Positions 60,314 through 64,000 of a stretch of 64,000 bases of DNA are shown here, piece after piece. The first letter of the stretch is position 1, and each line of letters begins with the position of its first letter. A model generated the notes under the pieces. It saw only the letters and a program-made list of their open reading frames with translations, made no database searches and had not been told where the DNA came from. The stretch comes from Variovorax sp. J22G73 (lineage in GTDB: Bacteria > Pseudomonadota > Gammaproteobacteria > Burkholderiales > Burkholderiaceae_C): positions 248,001 through 312,000 of the forward strand of contig NZ_JASZYK010000005.1 of assembly GCF_030317035.1 (NCBI RefSeq). The letters run 5' to 3'. The position numbers and the translations under genes are program-made.

Positions 60314-61087
60314 ATGTCCGACCATAAAGAAGAAATTGAAAACCAACCCACCGCTTCGCGGCGCGGCCCCCTTGCTGTGACCGAGGCGCTGGCGCGCCGC
60401 GTGGTGGCGGGCGAATGGGGTGACGGCGCCGCGTTGCCGACCGAGGTGGAACTGGCCGAACAGCTTGGCGTGGCGCGCACTTCGGTGCGCGAAGCGCTGA
60501 CGCGGCTCAAGGCCAAGGGCCTGATCGCGTCGCGCCAGAAGGCCGGCACGCGCGTGCTTCCGCACGCCCAATGGAACATGCTCGACGAAGACGTGCTGCG
60601 CTGGACCTGGTCGGGCAACGACCGCGCGCAGATGGCGCGGCACCTGATGCAGCTGCGGCGCATCGTGGAGCCCGCGGCCTGCGAGATCGCGGCCGCTTCG
60701 GCGACCGACGCCAGCATTGCCGCCATCGAGCGGGCGTACCGGATGATGGACGCCGCGGGCATGGACGCAGTGGCCTATGCCGGACCCGACCTGGAGTTCC
60801 ATCGCGCCATCCTCAACGCCACCGGCAACCCGTTCCTCGTGGCATTCGGCGCCACCATCGAGGCGGCCCTTCGCACCTCGTTCGAACTCTCGACGCGCCA
60901 GCCCGGTGCCCCGCGCAAGAGCCTGCCGCTGCATCGCGACGTGCTCGACCAGATCTGGGCACGCAAGCCCGCCGAGGCACGCCGCGCGATGGAGGCACTG
61001 CTCGGGCTGACCGAGTCGAACATCCAGCGCGGCGTGGCGAAGGCGGCGGAAGCCGCTGCCGCGCCCTCCCTTCCCCCTTCTTGCTGA
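60314..61087 (+). CDS. GntR-family regulator, FadR/FCD type
   Basis: A 257-residue regulator: winged helix VTEALARRVVAGEWGDGAAL ... ARTSVREALTRLKAKGLI, then an FCD domain with LRRIVEPAACEIAA, DLEFHRAILNATGN and LHRDVLDQIWA. The N terminus SDHKEEIENQPTASRRG is polar. Divergent from the ABC-dehydratase operon and co-directional with the ATPase gene 36 bp downstream, so it probably controls both halves. FCD proteins of this kind commonly sense sugar acids. Confidence 0.9.
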   Translation: MSDHKEEIENQPTASRRGPLAVTEALARRVVAGEWGDGAALPTEVELAEQLGVARTSVREALTRLKAKGLIASRQKAGTRVLPHAQWNMLDEDVLRWTWSGNDRAQMARHLMQLRRIVEPAACEIAAASATDASIAAIERAYRMMDAAGMDAVAYAGPDLEFHRAILNATGNPFLVAFGATIEAALRTSFELSTRQPGAPRKSLPLHRDVLDQIWARKPAEARRAMEALLGLTESNIQRGVAKAAEAAAAPSLPPSC

Positions 61088-61123
61088 CTTCCGGCGACCA
61101 CGCCCCCAAAGGACACACGCGAC

Positions 61124-62233
61124 ATGGCCGACATACGACTGCAATCCATCAGCAAGCGCTTCGGCGATGTCGAGGTCATTCCCGGCATCGACCTCACCAT
61201 GCCGGACGGCCAGGTGACGGTGCTGCTCGGCCCCTCGGGCTGTGGCAAGTCGACCTTGCTGCGCATCATCGCGGGACTGGAAACGCCCAGCGGCGGCGAG
61301 GTGCTGATCGGCGGGCGCGTGATGAACGACGTGCCGCCGGCAGACCGCGGCTGCGCGCTGGTGTTCCAGAACTACGCGTTGTATCCGCACAAGACGGTTC
61401 GGCAGAACCTGGCCTTCCCGTTGCGCATGGCCAAGGTCGACGCGGCCGAGCAGGCGCGCAGCGTGGACGACATCGCGCGCACGCTCGAACTCACGCCGCT
61501 GCTGGAGCGCTACCCGCGCCAGCTCTCGGGCGGCCAGCGCCAGCGCGTGGCCATGGGCCGCGCGATGATCCGCCGGCCCGAGGTGTTCCTGTACGACGAA
61601 CCGCTCTCGAACCTGGACCTGGAGCTGCGCGTGAAGCTGCGCCTCGAAATCGCGCGCATGCAGCGCACGCTGAAGGCCACCGCGGTGTACGTGACCCACG
61701 ACCAGACCGAGGCCATGACGCTGGCCGACCAGATCGTGGTGCTGCGCAAGGGCCGCATCGAGCAGGTGGGCTCGCCGCTGGCGCTGTACCACGCGCCGGC
61801 CAACCTGTTCGTGGCGGGCTTCATCGGCACGCCGCGCATGAACCTGTTCAAGGTCGATGCCGCGCAGCGCAATGAAGGCGGCACGCTGCTGCGCATGGGC
61901 AACGTCACGCTGCAGGTGCCGCAGCGGCTGAGCGGCGAAGTGGCGACCCTGGGGTTCCGCGCCGAGCAACTGCGCATCGGCCAGCCGGCGCCGGGGCAGG
62001 TGAGCATTGCGCTCGACGGGTGCGAGACCCTGGCCGTGGAGCAGCTGGGCGACCGCGCTTTCTGCTACCTGCGCTCATCGCTGGGCGAGCTGGTGCTGCT
62101 TACGCCGGGCACCCAGACAGACGTACCGCGCCAGCTGACGCTGTCCATTGCGCCGGAAGCCCTGCATTTCTTCGACGGCAACGAGCAGGCGCTCGTGGCC
62201 GAGGACATTCCGGAAACGGCGGCCATGTCCTAG
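61124..62233 (+). CDS. Sugar ABC transporter ATPase, MalK/UgpC type
   Basis: A 369-residue ATPase with Walker A GPSGCGKST, Q-loop VFQNYALYPHKT, signature LSGGQRQRVAMGRAM, Walker B VFLYDEPLSNLD, switch VTHDQTEAMTLAD and a C-terminal TOBE-type region. It completes the importer whose binding protein and permeases are on the opposite strand. It is related to, but distinct from, the ATPase of the other sugar operon. Confidence 0.93.
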   Translation: MADIRLQSISKRFGDVEVIPGIDLTMPDGQVTVLLGPSGCGKSTLLRIIAGLETPSGGEVLIGGRVMNDVPPADRGCALVFQNYALYPHKTVRQNLAFPLRMAKVDAAEQARSVDDIARTLELTPLLERYPRQLSGGQRQRVAMGRAMIRRPEVFLYDEPLSNLDLELRVKLRLEIARMQRTLKATAVYVTHDQTEAMTLADQIVVLRKGRIEQVGSPLALYHAPANLFVAGFIGTPRMNLFKVDAAQRNEGGTLLRMGNVTLQVPQRLSGEVATLGFRAEQLRIGQPAPGQVSIALDGCETLAVEQLGDRAFCYLRSSLGELVLLTPGTQTDVPRQLTLSIAPEALHFFDGNEQALVAEDIPETAAMS

Positions 62234-62324
62234 AAAACGGCTCCCCGACGATTCCCGCCGCCACGGCGAACTGGCAAGTGCCGGCGTAGCCGACCGACCC
62301 GCACTGCCATGCGGAGGGCGCGGG

Positions 62325-62675
62325 TCAAGCCGGGTCGGCCATCTCGTCCAACCTGCGCCGGATGAACGGGTCGTTGAAGAAGGTGCCCATCGGCACGAGC
62401 GCGACACCGCACAGGCGCAGCGTCCAGCGCCAGCCCCACCCTTCCGCCAGCGCGACCCGCACCGAAAGCCACAGGTAGCACAGGAACACCAGCCCGTGCA
62501 CCGGCCCCGCGGCAGACACCAGCCCCGGGGCACCGGCCAGGTGCTTCATGGGCACGGCAACACCGAGCAGGAAGAGCAGCGTGATCCCTTCGGCCAGGCC
62601 CAGGCCACGCAGCACCTTCAGCCAACGGACACGGCCGGCCCGGTCTTCGCGCACCACGCCGTCACCATGCGTCAT
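62325..62675 (-). CDS. DUF3817-family small membrane protein
   Basis: A 116-residue protein with three hydrophobic segments and the DUF3817 block ITLLFLLGVAVPMKHLAG, then SAAGPVHGLVFLCYL. The function of the family is not known. The ATG overlaps the stop of the creatininase-family gene (ATGA), so the two are coupled; an ATG four codons upstream is less likely. Convergent with the ATPase, with a GC-rich gap of about 90 bp that may form a weak hairpin. Confidence 0.85.
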   Translation of the reverse strand: MTHGDGVVREDRAGRVRWLKVLRGLGLAEGITLLFLLGVAVPMKHLAGAPGLVSAAGPVHGLVFLCYLWLSVRVALAEGWGWRWTLRLCGVALVPMGTFFNDPFIRRRLDEMADPA

Positions 62676-63469
62676 TCGGGCGCCCACAGCCGCTCATCGC
62701 CAAGATGCACGGCCAGCGCGTCGGCCGCGGCCTCGAGCAGCAGCGCGCCCTTGCGCGCCGACGCCAGGTGCGGCGTGCCGACGACGCCCGACGCCGACCA
62801 GTGCGCCATGTTGCGCCAGCGGTGCATGCCGCCGGCCTGCAGGAAACCGGTGGGCGGTGCGTCGACGCTGCAGGCCGCGGCCGCATCGACGAGCTCGGGG
62901 CGCAGGTGCATCACCATCGAGGTCTCGGCCTCGCAGGCGTGCAGCAGGTTGGGCTGCCCCTCGAGAATGCGCGAAAACGCGGGCGCGGCCACCATCCAGT
63001 AGGTGGCCGTTGCGAGCGGCATCGCCAGCTCGACGCCCAGCAGGTCGACGATCACCGTCAGCGCCGCCATGTTGCCGCCGTGGCCGTTCAGCAGCAGCAC
63101 GCGCCGGTAGCCCTGGCGCTGCAACGACCGCACCACGCAACGCACGAAGGCCAGCAGCGTGGAAAAGTCGAGCGTGAGGCTGCCGGGGTTGTGCATGTGG
63201 TGCTCGGCCAGCGACACCCAGAGCGTGGGCAGCACCAGCACCGGGGCATCGGCGCGCTCGGCGGCGCGGCGCGCAACCTCCGTCACCAGCAGGCTGTCGA
63301 CCTCCACCGGCAGGTGCGGGCCATGCTGCTCGGTGGAGCCGATGGGCAGGACCGCCACGGTGTGCGCCAGGGCCGCGCGATCGAACTCGGTGCTCTTCAG
63401 CCGTTCCCAGCGGGTCTGGCGAGCCTGGCCTGGCGCGGCCTCCACTGAGGTGTCCACTGCGGCACTCAT
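62672..63469 (-). CDS. Creatininase-family amidohydrolase
   Basis: A 265-residue metal-dependent hydrolase with the family blocks LPIGSTEQHGPHLPVEVDS (Glu, His and Asp metal ligands), LLLNGHGGNMAAL, and ACEAETSMVM. Relatives hydrolyse creatinine or cyclic and linear amides, including mycofactocin and formamide-type substrates. The neighbouring Bug gene overlaps its ATG by four bases, suggesting a binding protein for the same substrate class. Confidence 0.9.
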   Translation of the reverse strand: MSAAVDTSVEAAPGQARQTRWERLKSTEFDRAALAHTVAVLPIGSTEQHGPHLPVEVDSLLVTEVARRAAERADAPVLVLPTLWVSLAEHHMHNPGSLTLDFSTLLAFVRCVVRSLQRQGYRRVLLLNGHGGNMAALTVIVDLLGVELAMPLATATYWMVAAPAFSRILEGQPNLLHACEAETSMVMHLRPELVDAAAACSVDAPPTGFLQAGGMHRWRNMAHWSASGVVGTPHLASARKGALLLEAAADALAVHLGDERLWAPE

Positions 63470-64000
63470 TGCGGCTTGTAGTTCACGGCCGTCATCAAGC
63501 TGCGCACCGTGCCTTGCGAGGCCGTGAAGGTGCGTTCCAGGTCGGCTGGCGTGCCCACCTGCGGCTGCAGCGCATAAGACAGCATGCGCCGCGACACGTC
63601 GGGCATGGCCACCACCTTCTGCACCGCGGCGTGGATGCGCGCCACCTCATCTGCGGCCATGCCGTGCGGCGCATACACCGCCAGGAAGTCGGAAGCCGCG
63701 AGCTCAGGCATGCCCGCGTCGGCGAACGAGGGCACGTCGGGCAGCAGCGCGGTCTTGCGCGTCACGGCCAGCAGCTGCAACGACGCGCGGTACTGCAGCA
63801 CGTCGCTCACCGGCACGACCGCGGCGGCCACCTGCCCGCCCAGCAGGTCCTGCACTGCCGGGCCGCTGCCCTTGTAGGCGATGGGCTGCAGGTCGGTGCC
63901 GGTCAGTTGCGCGAGCCGGCCCACCAGGAACTCGGGCGCGCTGCCCGGCGCCGGCACCGCGATGTTGCGCTCCCTGGGGTTGGCGGCGAAGTACGCGGCC
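63466..64000 (-). CDS. Tripartite-tricarboxylate (Bug) binding protein, C-terminal part (5' end outside window)
   Basis: The frame runs off the right edge; 177 residues are visible. The blocks QPIAYKGSGPAVQDLLGGQV, LLPDVPSFADAGMPEL and the C-terminal YALQPQVGTPADLE are those of Bug/TctC receptors. Its stop overlaps the start of the creatininase-family gene. Fourth Bug gene of the window; more distant from the two matching ones near 50 and 55 kb. Confidence 0.88.
   Translation of the reverse strand, partial: AAYFAANPRERNIAVPAPGSAPEFLVGRLAQLTGTDLQPIAYKGSGPAVQDLLGGQVAAAVVPVSDVLQYRASLQLLAVTRKTALLPDVPSFADAGMPELAASDFLAVYAPHGMAADEVARIHAAVQKVVAMPDVSRRMLSYALQPQVGTPADLERTFTASQGTVRSLMTAVNYKPQ

Overview
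The window is very GC-rich, densely packed bacterial DNA. It most resembles a soil or plant-associated beta-proteobacterium of the order Burkholderiales; a Variovorax-like member of the Comamonadaceae is my best guess. The reasons are four tripartite-tricarboxylate 'Bug' binding proteins without transporter membrane subunits, many GntR, LacI and AraC regulators, ABC uptake systems tied to catabolic enzymes, and wobble-GC codon use. I see no rRNA, tRNA, CRISPR array, prophage or replication origin.

Layout. (1) 1-8.2 kb: mixed chromosomal genes: the end of a PpiC-type isomerase, a YbjN-like protein, an SDR, a GNAT, an NTF2-like protein, an MmyB-like regulator, and an AraC-Bug-PhzF-RidA run. (2) 8.2-22.9 kb: an exopolysaccharide locus (galE, GT2, Wzx-like flippase; Wza-like and Wzc-like export proteins, a GH74-like secreted propeller protein, a WecG/TagA-type and a GT4 glycosyltransferase, and a Wzy/WaaL-type polymerase). 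It lies between an AT-richer stretch with a probable transposase relic and a decayed IS1182-like element with matching 21-bp ends. (3) 22.9-27.6 kb: amidase, orphan amino-acid binding protein and GntR regulator, then a mercuric-reductase-like flavoprotein. (4) 27.6-37.6 kb: a divergent catabolic locus. One arm holds a three-subunit-in-one 988-residue FAD/2Fe-2S oxidoreductase, an M20 hydrolase and an ABC ATPase. The other holds a DHDPS-family lyase, a binding protein, a permease, a hydantoinase and a GntR regulator. Between the arms lies a double GTATACGTATAC palindrome.

(5) 37.7-47.9 kb: LacI regulator plus a full ABC sugar importer, SDR, zinc dehydrogenase, PfkB kinase, LacD-like aldolase and an enolase-superfamily enzyme. 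This is a sugar or polyol route with near-matching LacI-type operators at both divergent starts. (6) 48-64 kb: sugar-acid catabolism. A second LacI regulator has a GntR(E. coli)-like operator beside it. On one side is hydroxyacid dehydrogenase-Bug-HpaI aldolase-TauE. On the other is a long operon of ABC importer (MalE, F, G), AroE-like dehydrogenase, Bug, HpaI aldolase and an arabonate-dehydratase-like IlvD protein, with the ATPase and an FCD regulator on the divergent side. The window ends with DUF3817, creatininase-family and Bug genes.

A common design is transport genes split across a divergent promoter with the regulator at one end. The substrate of each pathway is inferred from enzyme families and gene order only.
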